A DNA stretch of 64,000 nucleotides from Phaeobacter sp. A36a-5a (GTDB lineage Bacteria; Pseudomonadota; Alphaproteobacteria; Rhodobacterales; Rhodobacteraceae): the NCBI RefSeq assembly GCF_037911135.1, contig NZ_JBBLYU010000001.1, forward strand, positions 1,922,001 to 1,986,000, given 5' to 3'. Positions 53,108 to 62,508 of the stretch are shown piece by piece. The translations under genes and the position numbers were made by a program. Position 1 is the first letter of the stretch. The number at the start of each line of letters is the position of its first letter. The notes below the pieces were generated by a model, which saw only the letters and a list, made by a program, of their open reading frames with translations, did no database searches and was not told where the DNA came from.

Positions 53108-54175
53108 ATGGCACTTCCGGCACAGAAGCAATTGAAATACTGGGGCATTGCCGCTGTCGTCTTTGCGGTGACCATGTGGGCACTGGGCGATGTCCTGCTG
53201 CCGTTTGTCCTGGGCGCCGCGATTGCCTATCTCCTTGATCCGATTGCCGACCGGCTGGAAGCGGCGGGGCTCAGCCGCACGGCGGCCACCGCAACCATCA
53301 CCGTTGCGGCGGTGCTGCTGTTTGTGGTGCTGCTGCTGGTGGTGGTGCCGACGCTGATCTACCAGATGATCGACCTCGCGCAGGTGCTGCCGGAGGCCTT
53401 CAAGAACCTGCGCGACTTTGCCCAGAAACAGGCCCCGTCCCTGTTTGACGAGGGCAGCCGTGCCCAGCAGACCATCGTGTCCATCGCCCAGACCCTGCAA
53501 AGCAAGGCGATCAGCGTGCTGGAGGGCGTTGTCGGCTCCGCGGTTTCGCTGGTCAACGTCATGGTGCTGTTTGTGATTGTTCCGGTGGTCGCGGTCTATT
53601 TTCTGGTCGATTGGGATCGCATGGTTGCGCGGATCGACGAGCTGCTGCCGCGCGATCACGCCCCCACCATCCGCGAGCTGGCCGCGCGCATCGACAAGGT
53701 GCTGGCCTCCTTTATCCGCGGCATGGGGACGGTCTGCCTGATTCTCGGCACCTATTACGCAGTGGCGCTGATGCTGGTGGGGCTGAACTTCGGTCTTGCG
53801 GTGGGGTTCATCGCCGGTCTGGTCACATTCATCCCCTATCTCGGCGCCCTGATCGGCGGCGCGCTGGCCATCGGGCTGGCGCTGTTCCAGTTCTGGGGCG
53901 ACTGGTGGTCGATCGGCATGGTCGCAGGCATTTTCGTGATCGGTCAGGTGGTTGAGGGCAATCTGCTCACCCCCAAGCTGGTCGGCAATTCGGTTGGGCT
54001 GCATCCGGTCTGGCTGCTGCTGGCGCTGTCGGTCTTTGGCGCGCTGTTCGGCTTTGTCGGCATGTTGATCGCGGTGCCGGTTGCCGCCGCACTCGGGGTG
54101 ATTGCGCGGTTCCTGGTTGAGCGCTATCTGGACAGTCGCCTCTACCAGGGCAAAGCCTTTCACGACGCGGACTGA
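53108..54175 (+). CDS. AI-2E family transporter (PerM-like permease)
   Basis: A 355-residue membrane protein with about eight helices. Residues 12-45, 55-85, 145-170 and four or more after 205 are hydrophobic. The family motif FLVDWDRMVARIDELLPRDH and PYLGALIGGALAI are visible. Despite the family name, most members are not autoinducer exporters; some act as ion antiporters. It lies ten bases before the hdaA gene, a common Rhodobacterales arrangement. Confidence 0.92.
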   Translation: MALPAQKQLKYWGIAAVVFAVTMWALGDVLLPFVLGAAIAYLLDPIADRLEAAGLSRTAATATITVAAVLLFVVLLLVVVPTLIYQMIDLAQVLPEAFKNLRDFAQKQAPSLFDEGSRAQQTIVSIAQTLQSKAISVLEGVVGSAVSLVNVMVLFVIVPVVAVYFLVDWDRMVARIDELLPRDHAPTIRELAARIDKVLASFIRGMGTVCLILGTYYAVALMLVGLNFGLAVGFIAGLVTFIPYLGALIGGALAIGLALFQFWGDWWSIGMVAGIFVIGQVVEGNLLTPKLVGNSVGLHPVWLLLALSVFGALFGFVGMLIAVPVAAALGVIARFLVERYLDSRLYQGKAFHDAD

Positions 54176-54184
54176 ACCTGACCC

Positions 54185-54955
54185 ATGGCACAACAGCTGA
54201 GCTTTGACCTCCCGGCGAAACCGGCGCTTGGACGGGACGATTTCTTTGTCGCGCCCTCCAATGCGATGGCGGTGGCGATGCTGGATCCCGCCTTTGCCTG
54301 GCCCGGCGGCAAGCTGGTGCTGAGCGGGCCGAAACGCTCCGGCAAGACCCATCTGGTGCATGTCTGGGCCAGCAACTCCGGCGCGCGCATCCTGCCCGCC
54401 TGGCAGCTGACCAAGGCGGATGTGCCGCATCTGGCTGACGGCCCGATCGCCATCGAGGACGTGCCGGATATTGCCGATAACGCCGAGGCGCAGGATGCCC
54501 TGTTTCACCTGCACAATCTGGTTCTGGCCAATGGCCATGCGCTGATGCTGACCGGGCGGGCCGCACCGCATCTGTGGGCGATGTCGCTGCCCGATCTGCA
54601 AAGCAGGGTCGAAGGCGCGACCCATGCCCAGCTGCAACCGCCGGATGACGCGCTGCTGTCGGTGGTGCTGGCAAAACTGTTCAACGACCGGCAGATCACC
54701 CCGAAACCCGATGTGATCCCCTATCTGGTGGCGCATATGGACCGCTCCTTTGCCGCGGCCTCGCAGATCGTCGAGGAGCTGGACCGCCTGTCCCTCGCCG
54801 AAGGGCGGATGGTGTCGCGGGTGCTGGCGGTCGAGCTGATGTCGGACCGCCCTGCCCGAACCGCGCGCAGCCCGTCGCGGCCTGCGGAGAAACCAGCCGC
54901 CACCGCATCAGCCGATGCCGCAGACAGGTCCGGCGCTGCCGCAGCCTGCGATTGA
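54185..54955 (+). CDS. hdaA: HdaA-like regulatory inactivator of DnaA
   Basis: A 256-residue DnaA-domain-III-like AAA+ protein. The N-terminal QQLSFDLP is a sliding-clamp-binding motif of the Hda type, and GPKRSGKTHLVHVWA is Walker A. There is no DnaA DNA-binding domain. With the clamp it promotes ATP hydrolysis on DnaA and so limits re-initiation. The last 35 residues are a low-complexity Ala/Arg/Ser tail. It starts ten bases after the AI-2E gene and precedes ppx by 47 bp. Confidence 0.88.
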   Translation: MAQQLSFDLPAKPALGRDDFFVAPSNAMAVAMLDPAFAWPGGKLVLSGPKRSGKTHLVHVWASNSGARILPAWQLTKADVPHLADGPIAIEDVPDIADNAEAQDALFHLHNLVLANGHALMLTGRAAPHLWAMSLPDLQSRVEGATHAQLQPPDDALLSVVLAKLFNDRQITPKPDVIPYLVAHMDRSFAAASQIVEELDRLSLAEGRMVSRVLAVELMSDRPARTARSPSRPAEKPAATASADAADRSGAAAACD

Positions 54956-55002
54956 CCCGGCTTTGCCGATCCCCCATCCTGACGACACGTAACGGAGCCA
55001 AC

Positions 55003-56547
55003 ATGCACGTGACACCGGAGCCTGCCACCGCCGATTGGGGGCCTTTTGGCCGACCCTTGTTTGACGATCCGGGCGCCCGCGCCCTGTCACGGGTGGGCGT
55101 GGTGGACGTCGGCTCCAACTCGGTGCGGATGGTGATCTTTGACGGGGCCGCCCGTAGCCCCGCCTATTTCTATAACGAAAAAATCATGTGTGCCCTGGGC
55201 GCTGGCCTGTCGGAGACCGGGCGGCTGAACCCGGAGGGGCGCATCCGCGCCCTGTCGGCGCTGCGCCGGTTCCAGCATCTGGCCGCAGGCATGGACATGC
55301 CGCCGCTGTCGGTGGTGGCCACTGCGGCGGTGCGCGATGCCAGCGACGGGCAGGATTTCTGCGACGAGGTGCTGCGCGAAACCGGGCTGAAGATATGGGT
55401 CATCGACGGTCAGGAAGAGGCGCGCCTGTCTGCGCAGGGCGTGCTGCTGGGCTGGCCCGGATCCTATGGTCTGGTCTGCGATATCGGTGGCTCCTCCATG
55501 GAGCTGGCAGAAATCCATGACGGTGAGGTTGGCAAACGGGTGACCTCCTCACTCGGCCCGCTGAAACTGCGCGACGTTGCGGGAGGCCGGCGTGGCCGCA
55601 AGGCGCATATCACCGAGGTGATGGAGGGCCTGCGCAGCGAGATGGGTCAGCAGAACGACCGGCTGTTTCTGGTCGGCGGCAGCTGGCGGGCGATTGCCCG
55701 GATCGACATGGCGCGGCGCGGCTACCCGCTGCGGGTCCTGCATGAATACCGCATGAGCGCCCAATCCGTGCGCGAGACCCTGCGCTATATCGAGACCCAG
55801 GACCTGGAAGAGCTGCGCGCCGACTGCGGTGTTTCCAGCGCCCGGATGTCGCTGGTGCCCTATGCCGCCGATGTGCTGTCGCGGCTGGTCAAGACCTTTC
55901 GGCCCAAGGATATCGCCGTCTCCAGCTATGGCATCCGCGAGGGGCTGCTCTATGAGCAGATGCCCCAGCGCCTGCGCGACCGCGATCCGCTGATCGAAGC
56001 CAGCCGCTTTGCCGAGCAGAAGGATGCCCGCATCCCCGGTTTCGGCCGCACGCTGTATGAATTCGTCTCGCCGCTGTTCAGATCCTCCGACCATGCCAAG
56101 ACCCGGCTGGTGAAAGCCGCCTGCCTGCTGCATGACGTCAGCTGGCGCGCCCATCCCGACTATCGCGCCGAGGTCTGTTTCGACAACGCCACACGGGCCA
56201 ATCTGGGCGGGCTGAAACACTCCGAACGGATCTTTCTCGGCCTTGCGCTGCTGCACCGCTATCGCAACAAGCGGCAGGGGACGGCGTTTGAATATCTCTA
56301 TGATCTTCTGGACGAGCGCGGCAAGAAAGAGGCCGAGATCCTGGGCAAGGCGATGCGGTTCGGCGCCATGCTGATGGTCAGCAAGGATGGCAACATCGGC
56401 AAGCTGGTCTGGCAACCGCGCAAGAAACACCTGCTGCTGGAACTGCCGGCCGAGGCGGAGCCGCTGTTTGGCGAGGTGGCAGAGGCACGGCTGAGTTCCC
56501 TTGCCCGGTCGCTGGAGGCAGAGGTACGGGTGAAGATCCGCAAGTAA
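55003..56547 (+). CDS. Ppx/GppA phosphatase family protein
   Basis: A 514-residue exopolyphosphatase/guanosine pentaphosphatase family member. The ATPase-like N-terminal domain has VVDVGSNSVRMVIFDG (about 25-42), TAAVRDASDG and CDIGGSSMELAE. The C-terminal domain resembles an HD-like module with LLHDVSWRAHPDYR and ERIFLGLALLHRY. It may turn over polyphosphate or pppGpp. ATG 55003 follows CGGAG; the longer frame starts inside hdaA and is rejected. Confidence 0.93.
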   Translation: MHVTPEPATADWGPFGRPLFDDPGARALSRVGVVDVGSNSVRMVIFDGAARSPAYFYNEKIMCALGAGLSETGRLNPEGRIRALSALRRFQHLAAGMDMPPLSVVATAAVRDASDGQDFCDEVLRETGLKIWVIDGQEEARLSAQGVLLGWPGSYGLVCDIGGSSMELAEIHDGEVGKRVTSSLGPLKLRDVAGGRRGRKAHITEVMEGLRSEMGQQNDRLFLVGGSWRAIARIDMARRGYPLRVLHEYRMSAQSVRETLRYIETQDLEELRADCGVSSARMSLVPYAADVLSRLVKTFRPKDIAVSSYGIREGLLYEQMPQRLRDRDPLIEASRFAEQKDARIPGFGRTLYEFVSPLFRSSDHAKTRLVKAACLLHDVSWRAHPDYRAEVCFDNATRANLGGLKHSERIFLGLALLHRYRNKRQGTAFEYLYDLLDERGKKEAEILGKAMRFGAMLMVSKDGNIGKLVWQPRKKHLLLELPAEAEPLFGEVAEARLSSLARSLEAEVRVKIRK

Positions 56548-56611
56548 CCGCAGCGCCTGCCCCGCATCGGGTCAGACCGTCCCTTGCCGCTCTGGGCCGA
56601 TCTTCAGCGCG

Positions 56612-57052
56612 TCACAGGTCGGTTGTGCCTTCGGGCAGATCGGTGTCCGGGCTGGCCTCTGGGGATCCACCCGGCGGCACGTCTGGAGCGTGCTGCGGCT
56701 TGCGGCGAATGATGATATCGCCATTGGGCAGGATTTCGGGACGTTCATAAACGCTCCAGTCCTCGACCTTGCCCGCAATCTCGGCCAGTGCAGGCCCCAT
56801 CTCCGACAGGAACCCTTGCAGGCTTGGCCCGAATTCATCCGCCAGCGCCTGAAGATCGTCAAGCGCGGGCGCCATTTCCTGACGCAGCCCCTCCCAGAAC
56901 AGCTCTGCCCCGCGCTGCATCAGGCTGCTGCCTTCGTCCTCTGGCGCGGGTGCGGTTTCGGCAGCCACCGGCGCTGTCAGCGGCAGCACCAGCAGCCCCG
57001 CAAGCGCAAGGCCGCGCATCGACTGAGGCGTCATTCGGAACCTAGGCATCAT
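56612..57052 (-). CDS. Hypothetical exported protein
   Basis: A 146-residue protein with a signal peptide (about residues 1-31, ending TAPVAAE). The mature part has a helical stretch (MQRGAELFWEGLRQEMAPALDDLQALADEFG), then WSVYERPEILPNGDIIIRRK and a Pro/Asp-rich tail. Similar Rhodobacterales proteins are sometimes called 'AAA+ family ATPase', but no Walker motifs are present, so that name is wrong here. Two tandem ATG codons follow AAGGGGG. Function unknown. Confidence 0.78.
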   Translation of the reverse strand: MMPRFRMTPQSMRGLALAGLLVLPLTAPVAAETAPAPEDEGSSLMQRGAELFWEGLRQEMAPALDDLQALADEFGPSLQGFLSEMGPALAEIAGKVEDWSVYERPEILPNGDIIIRRKPQHAPDVPPGGSPEASPDTDLPEGTTDL

Positions 57053-57184
57053 GTCATTGCCCCCTTTAGGGTTGGACGGGATTGCTTGCCGTCAATATAG
57101 GCGAAACACGTCAGGATTGAAGTGGCGACCACCACCGGCGGCGTCGCGCAGCCCCCGGTGCCGCCGGTGAACCTTTGAGGGCCT

Positions 57185-58180
57185 TCACCCAAGATCGAGA
57201 TCAAGGCTGACCGGAAAGTGATCGGAGGCCGCCAGCAGCGCCTCGCGCAGATCGACGTCCTCATAACAGGCGGCATCCTCGAAAGGGTGCCAGATCCGCC
57301 AGCTCTGCGCCGATTGGCGCAGCCCGGAGGAGACCATGACATAATCCAGCAAGGCACTGAAATAGCGTTTGTTTGCCTTGTCATAAAAGCGTGCCGTACT
57401 GGGCATTACCCGCAGCCGGGGTTGCAGCAGGCTCTGGGCGTTCGGATCATAGAGATCGCTCTCCATCACAATCTCGACCGAGGAGCGATTGAACAGCTGC
57501 TCATAGTCGTCAAGCCCCGGCCCGTCGTTGAGATCGCCCATCACGATGACATCCCGCCCTTCGGCCAGAAGCTGCTCAACCCGGCGGCGCAGCCAGATCG
57601 CCTGTGCCAGCTGTTTGCGCCGGTTGGCAATCGACAGGCTGACCGCGTGCCCTTCGGAGCGCGCGCCATGGGGCGCTTTCGATTTCAGATGCGCGCCAAT
57701 CAGCGCCACCTCGCGCCCGCCGTTTGTGGTCAGGGTCAGCTCCAGCGGCGGTTTGGAAAACCGCACCGCATCCTTTTTGGCATCAATATCCAGATCAATG
57801 TGAAAGACACCGTCGAAACGCGGTGCCTCGGTGGTTTGCGCCGGTGTATGGGCCACCCGCAGCACCTGCGGATCGTAGAGAAAGGCAATTTCCTGCTGGG
57901 TGTCATTGGCAAAACCGATCAGCGCTTCGGTGCTGCGCAGCCCGGCCTCTCGCGCGAAATGTTCCAGCGCGCGCACGGTCTGGCGGCGACCATTGGTATC
58001 CGGGGCCTCGATCACCATGATGCCATCGGCATCGAGGCGTTGAAACACCCGCGCCAGCGCGCGTGTCTGACTGCTGCGATCCACCCCGTAGCGGCCCGAA
58101 CTGCCAGCGTCCATCAGCAGGCGGTCCCCGGCGTCAAACAGCGAGGAGAACCATTCGACGTTATACGTGACGAGCCGCAT
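57185..58180 (-). CDS. Endonuclease/exonuclease/phosphatase (EEP) family protein
   Basis: A 331-residue EEP-superfamily hydrolase. RLVTYNVEWF is the first catalytic strand, VIEAPDTNGR holds the metal Glu, LIGAHLKSKAP the catalytic His region, VMGDLNDGPG the Asp/Asn pair and ASDHFPV the final His. The substrate could be DNA, a phosphodiester or a phosphoinositide-like lipid. ATG 58180 gives the strand start directly; ATG 58204 is an alternative. The start overlaps the end of the TerB-J gene by 20 bases. Confidence 0.87.
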   Translation of the reverse strand: MRLVTYNVEWFSSLFDAGDRLLMDAGSSGRYGVDRSSQTRALARVFQRLDADGIMVIEAPDTNGRRQTVRALEHFAREAGLRSTEALIGFANDTQQEIAFLYDPQVLRVAHTPAQTTEAPRFDGVFHIDLDIDAKKDAVRFSKPPLELTLTTNGGREVALIGAHLKSKAPHGARSEGHAVSLSIANRRKQLAQAIWLRRRVEQLLAEGRDVIVMGDLNDGPGLDDYEQLFNRSSVEIVMESDLYDPNAQSLLQPRLRVMPSTARFYDKANKRYFSALLDYVMVSSGLRQSAQSWRIWHPFEDAACYEDVDLREALLAASDHFPVSLDLDLG

Positions 58181-58859
58181 GGGCCGCACATCCGTTGATT
58201 TCATCCCAGGCGCGGTTGATGTCGATCATCCGCTTTTCCGCCAGCCGCACCGCCTCTTCGGGGACGCCACGGGCCATCATCGCATCCGGGTGGGTCTCTC
58301 GCACCAGCTTGCGCCAATGTTTGCGGATCTCCTCGCGCGGCATCTCTGGGGTCACCCCCAGCACCGTGTAGGGATCGCGCGGCGCATCGGCAACAAACCG
58401 CGCCCTCAGCGCCATGAACTGCTGCTCGCTCTGACCGAAGATGCGGCTGACCTCGGACAGGAATTCGTTTTCGCCGGGATGATAAAACCCGTCCGCCATG
58501 GCGATGTGAAACAGTCCTTCCATCAGATCGCACAGCGTCTGCGGGTCATTGGCAAACATCTTCTGGATCCGCGCGGCATAGTCCTGATAGCCCGCAACAT
58601 CGGTCCGGGCGAGATCAAACACCCGCGCAGCACCTGCCTCATCCTCCGCCGCGATCTGGAACACCTCGCGAAAGGCGGTGACCTCGTCGCGGGTGACCTG
58701 CCCGTCCGCCTTGGCCATTTTGGCACCAAGCGCAATCACCGCGATGGCAAAGGCAACGGTGCGTTCCGGTGGCGCGCGCAGGCTGTCGAAGACATCGCTG
58801 AGGCTCTGGCCAGAGGCCAGCGCAGCGAGCGCTTCGGTGATGCGGGTCCAAAGTGACAT
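58161..58859 (-). CDS. DjlA-like protein with TerB and J domains
   Basis: A 232-residue cochaperone. A TerB-like helical domain spans about residues 30-150 (VIALGAKMAKADGQVTRDEV). A C-terminal J domain spans about 163-225: DPYTVLGVTPEMPREEIRKHWRKLV is the helix I/II region, then the HPD tripeptide in RETHPDAMM. It should stimulate DnaK. There is no membrane anchor, unlike E. coli DjlA. Confidence 0.9.
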   Translation of the reverse strand: MSLWTRITEALAALASGQSLSDVFDSLRAPPERTVAFAIAVIALGAKMAKADGQVTRDEVTAFREVFQIAAEDEAGAARVFDLARTDVAGYQDYAARIQKMFANDPQTLCDLMEGLFHIAMADGFYHPGENEFLSEVSRIFGQSEQQFMALRARFVADAPRDPYTVLGVTPEMPREEIRKHWRKLVRETHPDAMMARGVPEEAVRLAEKRMIDINRAWDEINGCAAHAARHV

Positions 58860-58868
58860 ATGGCCAGC

Positions 58869-59393
58869 CTAGCCTGCTTTGGCCGGACTGTCAGCGGGGC
58901 CAACCCCTTTGGGAGAGAGAATTTTCTGCATCAGCACCAGATCCAGCCACTGGCCCCATTTGTAGCCGACCTCCGGCATCCGTCCGACCTCGACAAATCC
59001 CATGGCCGCGTGAAAGCCAAGCCCGCCTGCATTGAGCGCGCTGATGCCTGCGACCAGCACGTGGATGCCGTCCCGGCGCGCGACCTCCTCGATGGCGGCG
59101 ATCAACGCCCGGCCGGTGCCCCTGCCACGGGCCGCTTCGGTGAGGTAAATCGCATGTTCAGCGGTGCGGGCATAGCCGGGGCCGCTGCGAAACCCGCCAA
59201 GGCTGATGTAGCCAAGGATCTGGCCCGCCTCCTCGGCCACCTGCACATAGGTGCCTTTCTCGGCGATCTCATCGCTGACCTGCGCGCCGGTCTTTTCCGC
59301 CGTGGTGAAGGTGATCAGCGTGTCGCGGATGATCTGGTTGGTGATCGCGGCGATTGCCTCTGCATCCGCTGCGGTGGCCGCCCGGACGATCAT
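58869..59393 (-). CDS. GNAT family N-acetyltransferase
   Basis: A 174-residue acetyltransferase resembling the phosphinothricin/methionine sulfone acetyltransferase group. Motifs include ITNQIIRDTLITF near the N-terminus, AEHAIYLTEAARGRGTGRALI (acetyl-CoA loop R-G-x-G-T-G) and LNAGGLGFHAAMGFVEVG. Substrate is an unknown amine. It overlaps the VOC gene upstream by four bases (ATGA) and precedes the TerB-J gene by nine bases, suggesting one operon. Confidence 0.9.
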   Translation of the reverse strand: MIVRAATAADAEAIAAITNQIIRDTLITFTTAEKTGAQVSDEIAEKGTYVQVAEEAGQILGYISLGGFRSGPGYARTAEHAIYLTEAARGRGTGRALIAAIEEVARRDGIHVLVAGISALNAGGLGFHAAMGFVEVGRMPEVGYKWGQWLDLVLMQKILSPKGVGPADSPAKAG

Positions 59394-59992
59394 CGCAGCA
59401 CCCGGCGCCCATGGGGCGTGTCGAACTCGGCCTCGAAGGCGGCAGGGCCGCTGTGGATCTCGACCCGCGGATCATCAAACGGCAGCGCCTGCGCCAGTGC
59501 TGTGCTGTCCGGGTGCGACAGATGCAGACGGCGTAGGGTGCAGCCCTGCGGGACCAGCGCGGCGGCGGGATGGGGGCTGTGCCATTGCATCAGGGCCGGG
59601 AACATATTGTCGAACGGCAGAATGCCATCAGCCGGCACCGCCATCTGCCAGCTGAGATCACCCCGTTGCAGATCGACGATCTCGCCCGCGCCCTCCGGGG
59701 CTGCGGTCAGCGCGGCCGTGAGATCGGCGCAGCGGCAGATCCAGTTGGTGATCCGTGCCGGGCCGTGGCGGCGGTCCAGATCGAACCAGCGCGGGCTGCG
59801 CTGCGGTGTGGCGGCGGGGTCGATGGCAATGGCCTCGAGATAGAGGCCATCAGCAAGCCCAAGAAGCCGGTTGTGGGTGCCAAAGACCGCATGGCTGCCG
59901 CCCGGCTGCATCGGCACGCCGAGGCTTTCCTCCACATGGGCAACCGCCTCTTCCAGTGTCGCGGCCGAAACGGCCAGATGATCGAGTTCCAT
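59390..59992 (-). CDS. VOC family protein (glyoxalase-like domain)
   Basis: A 200-residue single-chain VOC-type protein of the glyoxalase-like family (Glyoxalase_3). MELDHLAVSAATLEEAVAHVE begins the first module and FGTHNRLLGL holds family residues. Metal ligands are less obvious than in GloA. ATG 59992 follows GGGGAG. It is the first gene of the VOC-GNAT-TerB-EEP run. Substrate unknown. Confidence 0.83.
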   Translation of the reverse strand: MELDHLAVSAATLEEAVAHVEESLGVPMQPGGSHAVFGTHNRLLGLADGLYLEAIAIDPAATPQRSPRWFDLDRRHGPARITNWICRCADLTAALTAAPEGAGEIVDLQRGDLSWQMAVPADGILPFDNMFPALMQWHSPHPAAALVPQGCTLRRLHLSHPDSTALAQALPFDDPRVEIHSGPAAFEAEFDTPHGRRVLR

Positions 59993-60381
59993 GACATGCT
60001 CCCCGCTGATGGCGGCGAGACTAGCCACCCGCCGCCGGGGTGCAAGCGGCAATGTTGGAACCACGTGCGGGCGCCCCCAACACTGGCGATGTCACGGCAG
60101 GTGGCTGCCCAACATCCGGGCACAGATGGGAGGCAGCAGCTCTCCCGCCCGTCGTCGTCGGCGTCACAGACGCCCCCGCGCCCGTTGGGCATGGCATCGC
60201 GCGATGTCGGCAGCCAGCCGGACAGGCTGGCTGCCGCGCCCAAGGCCGCAAGGGGGGATTTGCCCATCGGGCAAAGGCCCCCGCGGGCGCGGGAGCGCTT
60301 ATGAGCATGGGCAAGGCGGTCAGGCCGCAGCGCCGCCCTTGCCGGGCCGCAAATGCCGGCGGTCCTGATCAGCCGCGCCGG
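59993..60381. other. Gene-free gap with two perfect hairpins
   Basis: This 389-bp stretch lies upstream of the VOC operon and beyond the methylmalonyl-CoA mutase stop. No gene is credible. It holds the hairpin at 60209-60235 and a TTTGCCC-ATC-GGGCAAA stem at 60259-60275. Part of the sequence may be a leader or promoter of the VOC gene; no clear -35/-10 pair was found. Confidence 0.5.
60209..60235. repeat. Perfect 11-bp hairpin
   Basis: GGCAGCCAGCC and GGCTGGCTGCC flank a five-base loop GGACA. It is followed closely by a second stem (60259-60275). No T run follows on either strand, so it is not a typical terminator for the mutase gene. Confidence 0.7.
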
Positions 60382-62508
60382 TTACCCACCCTGGCGGATC
60401 AGCTTCAGGATGTCCTGCGCCGCTTCGGGAATATTGGTGCCGGGGCCAAAGATCGCCTTGACGCCATTGTCATAGAGGAACTGGTAATCCTGCTGCGGGA
60501 TCACCCCGCCACAAATCACGATGATATCCTCGGCGCCCTGCGCCTTCAGCTCCTGCACCAGCTGCGGGGCCAGCGTCTTGTGCCCTGCGGCCTGCGACGA
60601 AATCCCGACCACATGGACGTCATTGTCGATGGCGTCCTGTGCGGCCTCTTCCGGGGTCTGGAACAGCGGGCCGACGTCAACGTCAAAGCCGATATCGGCA
60701 AAGGCGGTGGCGATCACCTTGGCTCCCCGGTCGTGACCGTCCTGCCCCATCTTGACCACCAGAAGACGCGGGCGACGGCCCTCTGCCTCGGCAAAGTCTT
60801 CGATGGATTTCTGAATGGCGGCAAAGCCTTCGTCGCCCTCATAGGCGGCGCCATAGACACCGGCCAGGGTCTTGACCTCGGCGCTGTGACGGCCGAATTC
60901 CTTTTCCATTGCCATGGAGATCTCTCCGACTGAGGCCCGCGCGCGGGCGGCTTCGACGGCGGCGGCCAGAAGGTTGCCACCTTCCTTTGCGACGCGGGTC
61001 AGATTGTCCAGCGCGGCCTCGCAGGCGGCGCTGTCGCGGCTGGCGCGGATCTGTTCCAGCCGGGCGATCTGGCTGTCGCGCACCTTGACGTTGTCGACAT
61101 CCAGAATGTCGATCGGATCTTCCTTTTCCTTGCGGTATTTGTTGACCCCGACGATCACCTCTTCGCCCCGGTCGATCATCGCCTGACGACGGGCCGCGCT
61201 TTCCTCGATGCGCAGTTTCGGCATGCCGGAGGCCACGGCCTTGGTCATGCCGCCCATCTCCTCGACCTCTTCCATCAGCGCCCAGGCTTTCTCGATCAGC
61301 TCATTGGTGAGGCTTTCGACATAGTAGGAGCCAGCCAGCGGATCGACCACATTGGTGACGCCGGTTTCCTCCTGCAGCACCAGCTGGGTGTTGCGGGCGA
61401 TGCGGGCAGAGAAATCGGTGGGCAGCGCGATGGCTTCGTCCAGCGCGTTGGTGTGCAGCGACTGCGTGCCGCCCAGCACCGCCGACATCGCCTCATAGGC
61501 GGTGCGGATCACGTTGTTGTAGGGATCCTGCTCCTGCAAGGACACGCCCGAGGTCTGGCAATGGGTGCGCAGCATCTTGGAGCGGTCGGATTTGGCGCCA
61601 AAGTCGGTCATCACCCGGTGCCAGAGCGTGCGGGCGGCGCGCAGTTTGGCGATTTCCATGAAGAAATTCATGCCAATCGCAAAGAAGAAGCTCAGGCGGC
61701 CTGCGAATTTGTCAACATCCATGCCTGCCTCAATCGCGGCGCGGACATATTCGCGACCGTCTGCGAGGGTATAGGCCAGCTCCTGCACCAGATTGGCGCC
61801 GGCTTCCTGCATGTGATAGCCGGAAATGGAGATGGAATTGAATTTCGGCATCTCGTTCGAGGTGTACTCAATAATGTCCGAGATGATCCGCATCGAGGGT
61901 TCCGGCGGATAGATATAGGTGTTGCGGACCATGAACTCCTTCAGGATGTCGTTCTGAATGGTGCCTGCCAGCAGCGCCTTGTCATGGCCCTGCTCTTCGC
62001 CCGCGACGATAAAGCTGGCCAGGATCGGGATCACCGCGCCGTTCATCGTCATCGAGACCGAGACCTGATCCAGCGGGATGCCATCAAACAGGATTTTCAT
62101 ATCCTCAACGCTGTCGATGGCCACACCGGCCTTGCCGACATCGCCCATCACGCGGGGGTGGTCGCTGTCATAGCCGCGGTGGGTGGCAAGGTCGAAGGCC
62201 ACCGAAACGCCCTGCTGCCCGGCCGCGAGGTTGCGGCGGTAGAAAGCGTTGGATTCCTCAGCCGTGGAGAAGCCCGCATATTGGCGGATGGTCCAGGGGC
62301 GGCCTGCGTACATCGTGGCCTTCACGCCCCGGGTAAAGGGTCCAAAGCCGGGCAGCGTGCCCATATGAGGCAGATCCTTGCTGTCGGCCTCAGTATAAAG
62401 CGGTTTTACATCAATGCCTTCCAGCGTATTCCAGGTCAGCGCGTCCAGCGTGCGTCCGCGCAGCTCTTTTTCAGCCAGAGCCCGCCAATCGTCGGTTTTG
62501 GTCGTCAT
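60382..62508 (-). CDS. scpA: Methylmalonyl-CoA mutase (adenosylcobalamin-dependent)
   Basis: A 708-residue fused mutase converting (R)-methylmalonyl-CoA to succinyl-CoA. The N-terminal TIM barrel holds the CoA site ([20 protein letters not shown] and [14 protein letters not shown]). The C-terminal cobalamin domain has GQDGHDRG, with cobalt-ligand His592, then GVIPQQDY and GPGTNI. Propionyl-CoA from odd-chain lipids, valine or the ethylmalonyl-CoA pathway would feed it. ATG 62508 follows AAGAGGAA and lies inside the end of the sulfotransferase-like gene. No meaB gene is in view. Confidence 0.97.
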   Translation of the reverse strand: MTTKTDDWRALAEKELRGRTLDALTWNTLEGIDVKPLYTEADSKDLPHMGTLPGFGPFTRGVKATMYAGRPWTIRQYAGFSTAEESNAFYRRNLAAGQQGVSVAFDLATHRGYDSDHPRVMGDVGKAGVAIDSVEDMKILFDGIPLDQVSVSMTMNGAVIPILASFIVAGEEQGHDKALLAGTIQNDILKEFMVRNTYIYPPEPSMRIISDIIEYTSNEMPKFNSISISGYHMQEAGANLVQELAYTLADGREYVRAAIEAGMDVDKFAGRLSFFFAIGMNFFMEIAKLRAARTLWHRVMTDFGAKSDRSKMLRTHCQTSGVSLQEQDPYNNVIRTAYEAMSAVLGGTQSLHTNALDEAIALPTDFSARIARNTQLVLQEETGVTNVVDPLAGSYYVESLTNELIEKAWALMEEVEEMGGMTKAVASGMPKLRIEESAARRQAMIDRGEEVIVGVNKYRKEKEDPIDILDVDNVKVRDSQIARLEQIRASRDSAACEAALDNLTRVAKEGGNLLAAAVEAARARASVGEISMAMEKEFGRHSAEVKTLAGVYGAAYEGDEGFAAIQKSIEDFAEAEGRRPRLLVVKMGQDGHDRGAKVIATAFADIGFDVDVGPLFQTPEEAAQDAIDNDVHVVGISSQAAGHKTLAPQLVQELKAQGAEDIIVICGGVIPQQDYQFLYDNGVKAIFGPGTNIPEAAQDILKLIRQGG

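Noticed and set aside
53021-54736. Minus-strand 571-codon open frame over the AI-2E and hdaA genes
   Set aside because: It is Gln/His/Arg-rich, low-complexity antisense translation of two well-supported genes.
56612-57052. Calling the exported protein an AAA+ ATPase
   Set aside because: No Walker A or B motif is present; it has a signal peptide and a helical body.
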